Source of the DNA: Parietaria judaica
Taxonomy: Eukaryota; Streptophyta; Magnoliopsida; Rosales; Urticaceae
NCBI GenBank assembly: GCA_954871525.1
Contig: OX940868.1
Location: 19,463,056-19,527,055, forward strand
DNA length: 64,000 nt
Direction: 5' to 3'
A program made the translations under genes and the position numbers. Below the pieces are notes generated by a model. The model was not told where the DNA came from and ran no database searches. It saw nothing but the letters and a program-made list of their open reading frames with translations. How positions within the stretch are numbered: the first letter of the stretch is position 1; each line of letters starts with the position of its first letter. This document shows, piece by piece, positions 25,427 to 35,416 of this stretch.

Positions 25427-25635
25427 CAGGGCCGGCCCAACTTATGGGCGAGTTGGGCGGTCGCCCAAGGCCCTTTTTCGAGTAGTTTATTAATGCGTTG
25501 TATAAATTTTGGTATATCGTGTAGCTCCAGCAATTTAGTGCATAATAGCTCCTGCAATATTGTATTTCAGACTCTCAAAAAAAGTCTCATATTATTGATT
25601 CGCCCAAGGCCTCGAAAAGGGTTGGGCCGGGCCTG
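25427..25635. mobile_element. hAT-type MITE with perfect 8-bp target duplication
   Basis: The left end CAGGGCCGGCCCAAC and the right end GTTGGGCCGGGCCTG are inverted complements with one mismatch, followed inward by GGGCGGTCGCCCAAGGCC and GCCCAAGGCC. Both copies of CCAACCGC (25419-25426 and 25636-25643) flank it exactly. An 8-bp duplication and a CAGGGCCGG terminus are diagnostic of the hAT superfamily. The 209-bp element has no coding capacity. Confidence 0.93.
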
Positions 25636-25643
25636 CCAACCGC

Positions 25644-26446
25644 CATGTCTCTCCTCTTCTTCCACTCCGTGCGTTTCTCTCTCTTCATTCCTTTTCTGGG
25701 TTTTTCTTTTATGCTTCAATCTCGAATGCCCATGTGTCTATTCTCCACGAAAGCTCTTTCCTTGGTTCATTTTCGGACACGTTTCTTGCATTTTTCTGGG
25801 TTTTTTTTTTATGTGTCGTTTAGTGAAGGAAATAGAGAAGATATTGTTAAGTTTTAGTGTGTTTTATCAAGTTCGTCGGAAAAAGAACATTGGTTTGATG
25901 AGTTCAAGGATAAGATTCCCTCAATTGAGTTTCTTTCCAAGCTTAGCTATATATTTAGGTAGCATTTGAACGTCGGGAAAAATCCCCCGGGCAATTGCAG
26001 AAAGCGGTCATTGTTTCGAACCGCTCGATGCAAGCTCAATTTCCATTTAACGGAATGTTTCGAATCAGGAACTAGTGAATATAGAGAGCTGAAAAGATTG
26101 ACCGTTACCAGAATTGTATCTTATTATGTTTTACCGGAACTCCGTTACCTTGTTGTGAATTTCGGTGGTTATCGGGTTTGTATTGAAGTTGGGAAAAAAG
26201 GGACAGCTTTGAACTTTGTAGATAACGGCTTTCGGAATAGTATAAAGATGGCAGCTTCGTATGTCTGTTGATTGTTTTATCGATCGTAAAAAGAGCAGTT
26301 TCTAGATTAAATTCTTGGGAAAGCGTAGTTAATCAGTGTGTTAACATTAAACACTTAATATCAACTAACGTAGACATAAATCGTCACATGAATTTTACGT
26401 GGAAACTTAGTTTGGGAAGATAACCACGGGACTTTTATCTAAAAGT
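25644..26446. other. Unrecognised transcribed-looking stretch
   Basis: Less AT-rich than the surrounding spacers, with two plus-strand open frames: the 3' part of 25322-25969 and 25966-26271 (101 codons, ending ...NSIKMAASYVC). Neither resembles a family I know, and the longer one only exists because the MITE supplies part of it. It may be a decayed gene or a non-coding transcript. Confidence 0.3.
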
Positions 26447-26451
26447 GCTAC

Positions 26452-26582
26452 TGTTGAGAATTATAATTAGTCTATTAGTTATACATGTAATTAGTTTAAT
26501 ATATGATGACGTGTATTAGTTGGTTGTATATAACCCTTTTCCCGATTAATGAAGAGTCAAGTTCAAACCCTCTTTTTCTACT
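26452..26582 (+). repeat. 5' LTR of the 26-35 kb copia element
   Basis: 131 bp starting TGTTGAGAATTATAATTAG and ending CTTTTTCTACT, matching the right LTR except for three transitions. The terminus is CT rather than the usual CA, but the border is fixed by the target duplication and by the adjacent primer-binding site. Confidence 0.95.
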
Positions 26583-26594
26583 TGGTATCAGAGC
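26583..26594 (+). promoter_or_regulatory. Primer-binding site (initiator tRNA-Met type)
   Basis: TGGTATCAGAGC lies immediately after the LTR. It is the usual plant copia primer site complementary to the 3' end of initiator methionine tRNA. Confidence 0.93.
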
Positions 26595-27415
26595 TGAGGC
26601 TCGTTGAAACCCTGACTCGTACCGGAGCATGAATGTTGCCGGAGAAACCTGGTCGGAGATCAGGACGAGCTGTAGGTAGCGTCGGAGGGGAAGCTTCGGG
26701 CTGGAGGATATCGAGACCTGGTTCGCAGATTTGGGCAAAATCTGGCTGGGTAAGTGCGTCTGGCCGGAGGAAGAAGAAGGTAGGCTGAGCAAGGCGTTCG
26801 TCGTGGTCGTCGCGGCGGAGCACGACGGAGGTCGCGTGGCGAAGAGCTGCTGCGAGGTTCGGCGGCTGACCTGAGATTCTCGCCTGAGAAGACGAAGAGA
26901 GAGAAGCTGAGGTTGGATTTCTTGGCTTCGTTCGGTTGCAGAGCTTTGGAGCTTTCGGGATTGAAGCTCGAGTTGCTGAGAATCGTGAAGCTTTGCCGAG
27001 GTCTGAGGATCAGAGGCTGAAAATCGATTTGCAGAGATCGGAGGAGACGGGGTCGCACGGAGAAGGCTCGTTGAATCGAGTTGAGGTTGTGTGAAGAGGT
27101 GACGGAGGCTCGTCGAAGTTGGAATCGATTGAGGAGTGTCGGTTAAGCTCTAGGAGTTGTCGTTTTCTTTTGGGGCTGTGAGGAATGCTTGATTGAGTTG
27201 AAATCAAGTAGAAGCTTCTGGTGAATCGGAGTTAGGATTACAGTGGAAGATCAAGTGGAGGATTCGTGAGTATTTCTATCTGTCCTGATAAGCCATTCGG
27301 GGTGCACGCAAACGGTTAAAGGTCATTTCTTTGTTTCCTTTTTTGTTTGTTGAACTTTGATTGGGTTTGGAGAGCCATAAGCTAGGATCCGGCAATTAGT
27401 TCAAAGAAAAACAGG

Positions 27416-28397
27416 ATGTCGGCGGCCGATTTAAAAGGAATGACAGAGACAGAACTTGGAGAATTGGTTGAGTTCTTCAAAGTTTGGAAAGGGACTGGAA
27501 TGTCGGGTCTTCTTAAACGAGAAAAGGTGGCGAAACTCGATCTCCAATCGATAGATTTGAAGCTCGATGGGCCGAACAGTTACTTGGATTGGTTCCTCTG
27601 AGTATCGAGAGCTTTAGAGGCGAGGAACCTCGAGAGCTTTATTACAAAGGAAGAAGAAAAGCCCGCTGAAAATGCTCCGAATTGGAAGGAATGGAAGGCC
27701 ACTCACAGCGAGATTTATACGTGGCTACTTGGTTCAACGACTCGGGAGATCGCTAGTGAAGTTCAGATGCTCCCAACCGTCAGAGATGTCTGGGAAAAGT
27801 TGAGAGTGTCATACGCAGGCACCGAGAACAAGATGAGAGTGTTCCAGATCCTTCAAGACACCAGGCTAGTGGTACAAGGAGACAAGTCAATCGGGGAGTA
27901 TGTGAGAGAGCTGAAAAGGTTGTGGGCTCAATTTGATTATTTCTCAGTGCACGGAAGTTGTGATTCTCTCAAGTGCACAAAGAGTCAAGAAACGGCGGAG
28001 ATCAGAACGATGAGATTCCTGGAGAAGTTGAACCCGGCCTTCAATCAGAGGAGGTCAATAATTCTATCAAGTAAGGAAATTCCGTCATTGGACGAGACAA
28101 TTGCAGCGATGGTCGAGGAAGAGACCATTATGCGAGTACATGCCGAGACCGGAGATGCTCCGGGGATGAGGTCTGCACTGACTGTTGGAGCAAGCGACAG
28201 TAGAGACCACAAAGAAACTCGGCAGTGTTACAACTGTGGTGCAACTGGCCACCTGAGGGCGGCATGTCCAAAGGCACCGAAGGATAGGGAGTACGGCAAT
28301 CGAGGACAGTCTAGTGCCCGTGAGCGTGACAGTTTGGAGGCCGTGGCCGCGGTGGTCGTAGAGGGGGTTACAACGGTAGCCATCGTGCACACCTGAC
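27416..28397 (+). pseudogene. Copia gag, broken by a nonsense codon and a frameshift
   Basis: Begins MSAADLKGMTETELG and encodes a Gag capsid (LPTVRDVWEKL, YVRELKRLWAQFDYF, FLEKLNPAFNQ) followed by a CX2CX4HX4C zinc knuckle (CYNCGATGHLRAAC). A TGA at 27599-27601 falls where the next frame-consistent word is VSRALEARN. The reading frame shifts by about 28320-28340, after which the Gly/Arg-rich tail GRGRGGRRGG continues in the frame used by the protease. The protein is therefore not made intact. Confidence 0.93.
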
Positions 28398-31342
28398 GGC
28401 TGGAGACGATGAAGAGGAAGACACAGAGCCGATCTTCACTAAGAAAGAGGTTCTCGAGATGTTCAGGAACGATAGGTCGGTGGAGCGAGCAGGCAAGAAG
28501 CCTATGACTGAAGAGAGTAATGCTGCGATGTTCACTGGTAAGGCTCCTTCTTCTAGTCAAATTATACGAAGGAAAGATTGGATAGTGGATTCAGGCGCTA
28601 CTCAACATGTAACCGGCAATGCGAATGAGTTCGCCAAATATACCAAACTATCAGTCCCTGAGAAGATACAAACCGTCGATGGCACTTTCCGACCTGTTGT
28701 TGGTAAGGGTATGGTTGGGTGTACGGATCATATGACCTTGGAAGATGTGTTACATGCCCCGTCATTTCCAGTGAACCTTTTGTCCATAAGTGCTACTATT
28801 ATCCGACTAAATTGTAGAGTGAAGTTTGATATCCCTAAGGTGGTGTTTCAGGAGAAAGGAACCGGTCGGGTGCTTGGGACTGGAACTTGGTGTAACGGGC
28901 TGTGGTACATGGATAGAGAAGGTTTGGATGCGGCGTTGGCGTCCATGGTGGAGAAGGAAGACACAAAGATGTCTGGGGCAAGTGCGGTTGGCGAGTTGAT
29001 GTTGCATCACCAACGCATGGGACACCCATCTTTTGGAACATTGAAGATGTTATATCCATTATTGTATGAAAAGTCTGATAAACAGAAACTTGTATGTGAT
29101 TCGTGTGAATTTGGAAAACATACCCGGAGCTCTTATGTTAGCTCGGGCAGATAAGCCTTCACCCTTTTGATTTGATTCATTCAGATGTATGGGGACCATG
29201 TCCCACGACTTCAATGCATGGGTATCGTTATTTTGTGACGTTTATTGATTGTCATACTCGTGTTACTTGGTTATATCTGATGAAAAACAAGAGTGAAGTG
29301 CTTACATGTTTCAAAGACTTTCACAAAAGGGTTCAGACTCGTTACGGTGCAGTGTTGAAGGTTCTAGTATCTCGGTATCATTCTGTGGTCAAGACACTGA
29401 GGTCAGATAATGGGACGGAGTACGTCAATAAGGCCTTCAGAGACTATTTATCCTTATATGGGATCGATCATCAGACTACGTGCCCGTATACCTCAGAACA
29501 GAATGGAGTTGCTGAACGGAAGAACCGACATCTTCTCAAAATAGCTCGGTGTATGATGATCGAGAGGAATGTTCCCAAGTATTGGTGGGGGGAAGCTATT
29601 ATGACAGCGGCGTACTTAGTGAACAAGATGCCGTCGAGGGTGCTAAATGGAAGAACACCAATAGAGATGTTGGGACTAAGCACCGACAGACTTGTTCCGA
29701 ACAAAGTTTGGGGATGTGTGTGTTTTGTCAAGGACAACAGGCCAGGAGTCGGGAAGTTGGACCCTAGAGCCGTGAAGTGTATCTTTGTAGGATACTCTCA
29801 TACTCAGAAAGGGTATATATGTTGGAGCCCTGTCGAAAAGCGACAGTTTGTGAGCATGGATGTAACCTTCCGTGAGCATGAATCCTACTACGACGTGCCT
29901 GTTTCTTCCCTCTTTGGAGACTCGCATGATACGCGAGAGGGGGAGAATGGTGGCAGTGGCCCTGGTTCTTGTTCCAGACCATCCACGGTGACTGTGGTGA
30001 GACGTCTTGTTTCGTATGATTCGAGCTCGGAGTCAGAGACTGAGGTGATAGAGGTCAGCGGAGGTGACAGAGGTCAGGTTCACGGCGAGAGCTCGGGGTC
30101 AGAGAGTGACGAGGAGACTCATGTGACTGACGGGGACCGAGATCAAGCTCAGGGGGAGCTCAGTGCTCCGACAGAGACGAACGCAGAGAAAAGTGAAAGT
30201 CCAGCTCAGGGGGAGCTGAAGGTGTATACGAGGAGGAGGCGACAGGATCAGGCAATGCTCGAGCCACCTACACCTGTGGAAGCCACTTTGCGGAGGAGCT
30301 CGCGAAGCAATGCAGGATACCCTCCGAACAGATACGGCTACGACATTGGAGATTATGTCTCGTATGAGAACCTCGGGGATGAAGCTCGCGCAATGTTCAC
30401 GTCACTAGATGCGGTCACTATTCCCAAAACATGGCAGAAAGCGATGGCGGATCCGAAGTGGAAAGCTGCGATGAAGGAAGAACTCGGTGCCTTGGAAAAG
30501 AACAAGACGTGGGATCTTGTCTCGCTACCAGCGCGGAAGAAGGCTGTGGGGTGTAGATGGGTATTCACAGTCAAGCAAAACCCGGAAGGGCGAATTGAGC
30601 GATACAAGGCACGGTTAGTTGCGAAGGGGTATAGTCAGACATACGGCATCGACTATGACGAGACATTCGCACCGGTGGCGAAGATGAGTACCGTGAGGAC
30701 TCTTGTGTCGGTGGCAACCAATCGTGGATGGAAGCTGCACCAACTTGATGTGAAGAATGCGTTTCTTCACGTAGACTTGATGGAGGAAGTGTACATGGAG
30801 ATGTCGCCAGGATTTGGGACTGAGGAGACGACAGGGAAGGTGGTCAGGCTGAAGAAGTCGTTGTATGGTCTGAAGCAATCTCCGAGAGCCTGGTTTGATC
30901 GATTCAGAAAGGCTATGATAGATATCGGATACAAGCAGATCAACGCTGACCACACGGTCTTCCATCAGCGGCGAGGAGATCGGACCACGATACTCGCGGT
31001 GTATGTGGACGATATAATCATCACGGGTGATGATGAGGGCGAAATCACTCGGTTGAAGGAGAGACTCGGGAAGCAGTTTGAAGTGAAGGATCTAGGGGGA
31101 CTGAAATACTTTCTGGGGATTGAGGTGGTTCGAGGACCAAAGGGAATAGTCCTAAACCAGAGAAAGTATGCCCTAGATCTCCTTACAGAAACTGGAATGC
31201 TAGGATGCAAGCCCGCGACGTCTCTGATTGATCAGAAGACCAAGTTGAGTGACGAGTCGGGGAAGCCAGTTGATCGTGAGAGATACCAGAGGCTTGTGGG
31301 CCGTTTGATATACCTGTGTCATACTCGTCCGGATATTTCATT

Positions 31343-34090
31343 TGTTGGAAATCGATGGTATCAAGTCGACTTCCTTACCACGATAATAGCCTCCGGGCCG
31401 TCCCGGTAACATTTAAAAATTCATTTTAAAGCGGAAATCCTGTTATCGGACCGACGACACGGATATCGGGTAACAATCAAAACCGAGATCTGATAAATAT
31501 TTCGAATTCAATATTTTCATATTCATTATTAATAATCTAGTCGAAATAGGAAATAAATAGAAAGCAGTAAATGGTCGCATTTATTTACCTAATGCATAAG
31601 GCCGTACCTCAGTTGATGATTCCGGCTGCGCGTTCTGAAATTGGGCAGGGCTCCGCCGGTGCTGAGGGAAACTCCCGTGATCTTCCGGGATATGACTCCT
31701 GGATTCCTCGCTACCGAAGCGTGGGCTTCGCTGGCAGGACTCCGTCGCAAAATTTAACTGAAGGTTCTTTTAAAGCTACCGGAGAAAAAATATCTCCTAA
31801 GCCGAACCAGAAAAGAGATCAGAAGCAAAAACTCGCAGACCTTAGAGAGAGAGGGAGAGCTCGAGTTTTTACTCTGGGAAAGGTGTGTTGAATGTGTAGA
31901 ATGAGCTTCCCTTTTATAGGCTTAAGCTGTAACCGATTTGGAGATATTCCCTCCCTTTATTCGAATTCTCTTAATCAAATATAAATAATTATTTCAATCC
32001 AATGATCCAGATTCAATCTCATCTAGATCCAATGGATATAATTAATCAGGGATTTAATTAATTGAATAATATGAGATAAGATCATATCATATATTTTTTC
32101 GAATTTTATTATATATACATATTCAAATTCGAATTTGTTATTGATTATCTAGATCCAATGGTTAAAATTAAATCTTTAACCAATCCAATGGATCAAATCA
32201 ATTAGGGATAAAGTCAAATACCCTAGGGTTTTACAAAACCCTAATTCGAACTTTTATCCTAATTATTTATTCGAATTTTAATATCATATATATAATGTTA
32301 ATTAATTTCTAATCCGACGGCTTAAAGATAAAATCTCAAAACCGATCCAACGGACATAATTAATTAAGCTAATTCGAAATACCTAAACTTGGTCACCAAG
32401 TTTCAATTTCGAATTACTTTAGGGTTTGAATCAATTATCTCAATCCAACGGTTGATACTCAATCATGACCGATCCAATGGATTAAATTGATTTCAGGGTT
32501 TTTGCCATTATACCAGACCTTAGGTATTTATGCCGCAAAAATAAAATCTCTCAAGATTGGTTATTCGAATTTATCTAGGGTTTGTTATACTCAAACCCTA
32601 ATTCGAATTACACATTAAATAATACATGAATATATATTATTTATTCATTAATATAAATCCTTTAATTATTAATTAATTATTAATAAGAATCAAATCCAAA
32701 TAATCAAATTATATTAATAAATCCTGATCTCTTTATCACACATTAAATGTCATGGTGTTACACCATCATTTAAATTCGTGACATGTGATTTAATTTCAAA
32801 GTTTATCGAACCGAGTCATAAACTTAGAAAATCCATAAATCACAAACCGTAAGTCAGAATGGCTTGGTTCAAAAGGAAAAGTTGCTTAGAATTTAATTTA
32901 GAACAATATGGTGCTGTTCTAAAATCTAAATTCTAACTTTATTTTCATCAGTTACTTTCGTGTACCAAAATATGATACTTTTGCCACGCTATCGATAAAA
33001 CTATCTGACGTCTGTCACAGACTTGTCAGTTTTATAAGTCGAGCCAAATGATTAAACATTATCCAGAATGCATTTTAATCACGTACGTATCATCCGTTAC
33101 GGAGCTATCCTGGGGACCATGGACCCGTATCACTTAAGCTCCAACGAACTGCTAGTTGTTCGTCAAACCTCGAAGTGATTCCACTATAGACCCGAGGCTG
33201 CACTCTTTAGTGATACGGTATATATTATTCCCTTATATACAGCAGGGTGTCCATTAGATTCAATCAAATACCGATTATTGTCCTTTCACTTGATGACTCA
33301 CACATGAGCAGGCGGTTCATACCGTAATGCCCCTCAATGCATTTTCATCCTTGACTCAGCCAGTAATATTATGAGCAACCCACTTATGGTTTCGATTCAT
33401 AAGTTGCGCACGGGTACCTCTCACTTCTCACCACTGACAATCAAGGGAATCATCATGACTCTGAAGAGAGCTGTGTGATGCCCATATCTATGATCAAGCA
33501 ATCCTTCACTACTGACTATCATGTTCCCAAAATAATAGTGTTGGGAACAGCGGTAATGTCTTGTGTTCTTTAACGGTTAAATCAAAGAACAATCAAGCCA
33601 GTAGCTTAGACTCATGACCACTCAGGACTTAGAACTAATATCCATTTGATCATCATTTTGCGACTCAACTACAAGTTGTCAGTGACGGTCTTATATGACA
33701 ACTTTCTTGAGTTTAAGTCAGGTCCAGTCCAGTATGAAGACGCTTCATACTTAATGCACTTCTAGTGAGTGTAGACACACACAAAATCCAGAATAGGATT
33801 GTCACTTCAGTCACATTAATGACCTTACCGATTAATGGGCTCCCACCCAGTTAATCAGGTCACGGACATTTTAAGTTCATTTATTATGTTTATTAATTCT
33901 CCCTCACATGACTCCTTTGTGATAATAATAACATAATTGCATCCTTTATGAACTATGGAATCAAACATTCTATTTTACTCTACAGAAACTATAATAAGAT
34001 TAACATAATAAGTACCATCTTTATTCAACGACTTGTCATAATCTTTTACAAATGGTTAAATATCTTGTTTAAGGACACACATGTCCAACA
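31343..34090 (-). mobile_element. Solo LTR (2748 bp) nested in the copia pol gene
   Basis: Begins TGTTGGAAATC and ends CATGTCCAACA on the plus strand, giving TG...CA ends with a TGTTGGA inverted terminus, and is flanked by TCATT at 31338-31342 and 34091-34095. On the minus strand it has a TATA box (CCTATAAAAGGG) followed by a CTCTCTCTCTAAGGTC leader about 60 bases further on, the layout of U3-R-U5. No second LTR, primer site or polymerase is present, so it is a long solo LTR left by recombination of a larger element. The family is unidentified; a long LTR would fit gypsy groups such as Tat/Ogre or Athila. Confidence 0.88.
31909..31920 (-). promoter_or_regulatory. TATA box of the solo LTR
   Basis: Reads CCTATAAAAGGG on the minus strand, 55-60 bases before a CT-rich leader. 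A promoter here would drive transcription leftward into the copia pol. Confidence 0.6.
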
Positions 34091-34704
34091 TCATTTGCTG
34101 TGAGCGTGGTGAGCCGCTACATGCATGATCCGAGAGATGGACATATGACAGCAGTATATCGGATTCTCCGATACTTGAAGAGAGCTCCGGGAAAAGGGTT
34201 GCTCTTCGAGAATAACAACCATCTCGAGGTGGAAGGATTTTGTGATGCCGACTGGGCCAGTTGCGCTGATGATAGGAAGTCTACCTCCGGGTATTGTATG
34301 TTTGTCGGTGGCAACTTGGTGTCGTGGAAGAGCAAGAAGCAGTCAGTCGTAGCAAGGTCTACAGCGCAGGCGGAATACCGAGCGATGGCTTCTAGTGTGG
34401 CGGAGTTGCTGTGGTTGAAGATGCTTCTGAAGGAACTGAAGATGAACCAAGGCACCGGGATGAAGTTATGGTGCGACAATCAAGCGGCGATTAGCATTGC
34501 CAATAACCCGGTGCAACATGACAGAACCAAGCACATCGAAATCGACCGATTTTTCGTCAGACACCATCTCGATAGCGGAGAACTGAAGTTGAAGCATATC
34601 GGTACAAGAGAGCAAGTCGCGGACGGCCTCACCAAGGGACTAGGCCCTATAGACCAATTGAGATTATGTAACAAGATGGGCTTGATTGATATTTTCAGCC
34701 CATC

Positions 34705-34715
34705 TTGAGGGGGAG
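34705..34715 (+). promoter_or_regulatory. Polypurine tract of the 26-35 kb copia element
   Basis: TTGAGGGGGAG abuts the right LTR and overlaps the stop region of the pol frame. It is the site that primes plus-strand synthesis. Confidence 0.85.
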
Positions 34716-34846
34716 TGTTGAGAATTATAATTAGTCTATTAGTTATACATGTAATTAGTTTAATATATGATGACATGTATTAATTGGTTGTATATAACCC
34801 TTTTCTCGATTAATGAAGAGTCAAGTTCAAACCCTCTTTTTCTACT
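34716..34846 (+). repeat. 3' LTR of the 26-35 kb copia element
   Basis: 131 bp, identical in length to the left LTR, differing by G to A twice and C to T once. Followed directly by the GCTAC target duplication. Confidence 0.95.
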
Positions 34847-34851
34847 GCTAC

Positions 34852-35350
34852 AATACAAGAGAGAGTACGAAAAATAAACGATGGCTAGGTTTAATTAGTC
34901 TTAAAATGCCAATTAGAAAAAAAAAAAAAAAAAACCATAATCGTCGCCCCCAAAGATCCAATCAGTGATGCTAGGCAAGGTTTAACTGTACTAAAATTCG
35001 AGGCGAGGCGTTTTCTCACCACCACCGCCTCAAAAGGCGTAAGCCTCTCGATTTTTAATAATAAATTAATTATAAAATAAAAACTATAGTCAGATAAAAA
35101 ACTACACAAGTCTTAACCAAAAAAAAAAAAATCCACAAAAGTGTAAACGTCCGCGTCGAAGAAGCAGAGGAAGAGAAAGGAGAGAAGAAAGAGTCGAAGA
35201 GATTTAGGGATTTTCGACACCAGAGGAGGCGCTCGCCTCACTCCAGGAAATGGATTCGGGTCACTAACTTACTTAATTTTATATATTTATATAAACTTTG
35301 TTTGAAGAAGAGTTTTTCATTTATAAAATAACAGTTACGGGTTTCAGGTT

Positions 35351-35407
<57 letters not shown>

Positions 35408-35416
35408 TTCCTCCTG
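34852..35416. other. FPGS upstream region with aggcg-rich repeat words and (TA)n
   Basis: Holds GC-rich words built on AGGCG (35000-35045 and GAGGAGGCGCTCGCCTCACTCC at 35223-35244), possibly ends of an old small transposon, and purine-rich DNA at 35155-35210. A (TA)n microsatellite of about 50 bases (35354-35405) ends 12 bases before the FPGS start codon, so most of the FPGS leader and core promoter must lie to its left. Confidence 0.45.
35354..35405. repeat. (TA)n microsatellite before the FPGS start
   Basis: About 26 uninterrupted TA units. Its position directly upstream of the ATG means its length could vary the leader. Confidence 0.9.

Larger units (their letters stand above)
28398..34708 (+). 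pseudogene. Copia pol, frameshifted and interrupted by an LTR insertion
   Basis: Protease (WIVDSGATQHVTG, about 28579), GAG-pre-integrase (MLHHQRMGHPSF), integrase with Asp, Asp, Glu in HSDVWGP, SDNGTEY and NGVAERKNR, reverse transcriptase (AKGYSQTYGIDYDETFAPV, YVDDIIITGDD), then RNase H (CDADWASCADDRKSTSGY) resumed from 34096. One frameshift lies near 29152, between the pre-integrase and integrase. The frame is cut after CHTRPDIS at 31342 by a 2748-bp LTR and continues beyond it as FAVSVVSRYM after the TCATT duplication. There is no functional polyprotein. Confidence 0.95.
26452..34846 (+). mobile_element. Decayed Ty1/copia LTR retrotransposon, split by a nested solo LTR
   Basis: Complete by structure: 131-bp LTRs at both ends, a TGGTATCAGAGC primer-binding site directly after the left LTR, a purine tract (GAGGGGGAG) before the right LTR, and GCTAC target duplications at 26447-26451 and 34847-34851. 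The domain order Gag, protease, integrase, reverse transcriptase, RNase H is that of copia. Without the 2748-bp insertion plus its 5-bp duplication the element would be 5642 bp. Three differences between the LTRs (all transitions, about 2.3%) suggest an insertion much older than the SIRE-like element at 50-59 kb. The lineage inside copia is not resolved. Confidence 0.97.

Noticed and set aside
25322..25969. 215-codon open frame on the plus strand
   Set aside because: Runs through the hAT MITE and low-complexity DNA; no domain or splice context.
31571..31891. 106-codon open frame inside the solo LTR
   Set aside because: Lies in R-U5 of the LTR, on the strand opposite to its promoter; no similarity to a retroelement protein.
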